From Desulfobacterales bacterium (GTDB lineage Bacteria; Desulfobacterota; Desulfobacteria; Desulfobacterales; C00003106): a stretch of 15,503 nt of DNA. The position numbers and the translations under genes are program-made. The DNA is taken from positions 1 to 15,503 of the forward strand of contig JAUVFC010000012.1 of NCBI GenBank assembly GCA_030594505.1. The letters are read 5' to 3'. This document shows positions 14,594 through 15,503 of this stretch, piece after piece. The notes beneath the pieces were generated by a model. It had not been told where the DNA came from. It did no database searches and saw only the letters and a program-made list of their open reading frames with translations. Numbering within the stretch: position 1 is the first letter of the stretch; each line of letters opens with the position of its first letter.

Positions 14594-14639
14594 ATGATTT
14601 CGTAAAAAGTCGTTCACAAAAGATTTTTTACGAAATCAT
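14594..14639. repeat. 18-bp inverted repeat in the pal leader
   Basis: The arms are 14594-14611 and 14622-14639, complementary at 17 Watson-Crick positions plus one G-T pair, with a 10-base loop GTTCACAAAA. Each arm is a copy of the GACTTTTTACGAAATCAT-type motif found singly at 142 and 8788, so this looks like the complete form of a dispersed palindromic element. It could also terminate transcripts arriving from tolB, although it is AT-rich and no T-run follows. Confidence 0.7.
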
Positions 14640-14673
14640 TAAGTGTTATTGGTTATCTAACTTTAATTATCTG

Positions 14674-14684
14674 AAAGGAGGTGA
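14674..14684 (+). promoter_or_regulatory. Near-consensus ribosome binding site of pal
   Basis: AAAGGAGGTGA differs by one base from the perfect anti-16S complement (TAAGGAGGTGA) and ends six bases before ATG 14691. This is much stronger than the sites of tolR or tolA and fits a highly expressed lipoprotein. Confidence 0.85.
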
Positions 14685-14690
14685 AATTGA

Positions 14691-15293
14691 ATGGCTAAAC
14701 GTTTAGGGAAGTATTTTATCCTTTTATTGGCAATTTCGTCTCTCCTTTTTACAGTATCCTGCGCTAAACCCCAGGTAAAGCCGGAACCACCACAAATAGA
14801 GGAGGCCGTGATAGAAGAAGCGCCTGCTGTAGTCGAGAAAGTCGAAGAGGTGGTAAAGGTGGTAGAGGAAGAGATACAAGAGGAAATTGTTGAGGAGGGG
14901 CCCACTGAAGAAGAATTGCGCAAACAAGCGCTGGCTGAAAGAGAAGCTGCGCTCCGAGAAAAGTTTGTCAAGGAAGACATTCACTTTGAATTTGATAAAT
15001 CAACACTCCTTCTGGAAGCAAAAGAGATTTTGAAGGAAAAAGCGGAGTGGCTCTCTATGAATCCGCACGTCACTGTCACCTTAGAAGGACATTGTGACGA
15101 ACGGGGCACCAATGAATATAACCTGGCCCTGGGAGACCGGCGCGCGGAAAGCGCTAAGAGTTTTTTGATAGACCTTGGTATCTCGGCCAAGCGGTTTACC
15201 GCTGTCAGCTATGGAGAAGAGCGTCCGCTTGATCCACGACACAACGAAGAAGCATGGGCCAAAAACAGGAGAGATCATTTCGTTATAGATTAA
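14691..15293 (+). CDS. pal: Pal, peptidoglycan-associated lipoprotein
   Basis: This 200-residue protein carries a lipoprotein signal (basic start, hydrophobic 8-20, TVSC with Cys24 as lipidation site; Thr at -3 is less usual). A Glu/Val-rich acidic segment follows (about 31-95). The C-terminal OmpA-like peptidoglycan-binding domain has IHFEFDKS (97-104), EGHCDERGTNEYN (132-144), LGDRRA (148-152) and NRR (192-194); the Asp and Arg residues of this domain bind meso-diaminopimelate of the wall. Pal anchors the outer membrane to peptidoglycan and is the target of TolB. The acidic linker is longer than in E. coli Pal. It has its own promoter and strong ribosome site, so it can be expressed apart from tolQRAB. 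No cpoB/ybgF start is seen in the 210 bases that follow. Confidence 0.95.
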   Translation: MAKRLGKYFILLLAISSLLFTVSCAKPQVKPEPPQIEEAVIEEAPAVVEKVEEVVKVVEEEIQEEIVEEGPTEEELRKQALAEREAALREKFVKEDIHFEFDKSTLLLEAKEILKEKAEWLSMNPHVTVTLEGHCDERGTNEYNLALGDRRAESAKSFLIDLGISAKRFTAVSYGEERPLDPRHNEEAWAKNRRDHFVID

Positions 15294-15304
15294 AACTCTC
15301 TCCT

Positions 15305-15353
15305 TTTACTTTCCGTTAGTCTGGGAGACAACCTCAGACTAATGGCGAGTAAA
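15305..15353. repeat. Imperfect hairpin downstream of pal
   Basis: The stem is TTTACT (15305-15310) with AGTAAA (15348-15353), a two-base mismatch, then CCGTTAGTCTG (15313-15323) with CAGACTAATGG (15335-15345) including one G-T pair; the loop is 11 bases. It begins 12 bases after the pal stop and probably ends or protects the pal mRNA, but there is no T-run after it, so it is not a classic intrinsic terminator. Confidence 0.6.
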
Positions 15354-15416
15354 GAAAGGCAAAGGTCTCACGACGCACAGGAGGCTGTCCGAGAATTATG
15401 TCCGTAACGAAAAAGA

Positions 15417-15503
15417 GTGAGAACGAGACAAAATTTTCGCAAATTTGAGGAGAATAGCAGGCCTATTTGACGAAAACTTGCGGAAATTTGGGCCGTTTCT
15501 CAC
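15417..15503. repeat. 87-base imperfect palindrome at the window end
   Basis: Centred on 15460, the two halves can form about 31 pairs (two of them G-T) out of 41, with outer arms GTGAGAA (15417-15423) and TTCTCAC (15497-15503) and a middle block of about 12 near-continuous pairs (15431-15442 with 15478-15489). The centre AATAG-CAGGC-CTATT forms a small hairpin. The outer arms end exactly at the window edge, so the element may extend further. No coding frame is present. It looks like a mobile palindromic repeat or a very long mRNA hairpin. Confidence 0.65.

Overview
The window looks like chromosome from a Gram-negative, probably delta-type proteobacterium (Desulfobacterota). Support comes from a complete tolQ-tolR-tolA-tolB-pal envelope module, a soluble multi-PAS hybrid kinase of the kind abundant in that group, moderate G+C with AT-rich gaps, and several long palindromic intergenic repeats. 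The species assignment is an inference from gene style, not a match.

Region 1 (1-456) holds a long palindromic repeat, a half-copy of a second repeat family and a tRNA-Cys(GCA) with encoded CCA. Region 2 (457-5934, + strand) is a tightly overlapping five-gene operon: a DUF2156 gene interrupted by one in-frame TGA, a glutamine-synthetase-like ligase, a fold-type III PLP decarboxylase, an intact DUF2156 paralogue and a DMT/EamA transporter. Every junction overlaps (about 19, 23, 53 and 16 bases). The ligase has Tyr where glutamine synthetase has its ammonium-site Glu, and the decarboxylase has Leu where ornithine and diaminopimelate decarboxylases carry an acidic substrate-binding residue. I infer a pathway that gamma-glutamylates and/or decarboxylates an amine or amino acid, possibly attaches an aminoacyl group through the GNAT-like DUF2156 protein, and moves the product across the membrane. 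This is the best candidate for an undescribed system here; its product is unknown.

Region 3 (5980-10771, - strand) reads from right to left: a cytoplasmic class C beta-lactamase-fold serine hydrolase, proC overlapping it by four bases, a short gap with a repeat half-copy, then a 912-residue hybrid histidine kinase (REC-PAS-PAS-PAS-HisKA-HATPase-REC) that converges on the transporter. Region 4 (10772-11149) is an AT-rich divergent gap with a candidate promoter for the tol genes.

Region 5 (11150-15293, + strand) encodes the Tol-Pal system: TolQ/TolR motor, TolA periplasm-spanning linker, TolB beta-propeller and the Pal lipoprotein. tolQ to tolB are overlapping or nearly contiguous. pal stands apart, with its own good sigma70-type promoter, a perfect-looking hairpin repeat in its leader and a near-consensus ribosome binding site. 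Region 6 (15294-15503) has no gene but contains a 49-base imperfect hairpin and an 87-base palindrome ending exactly at the window edge.
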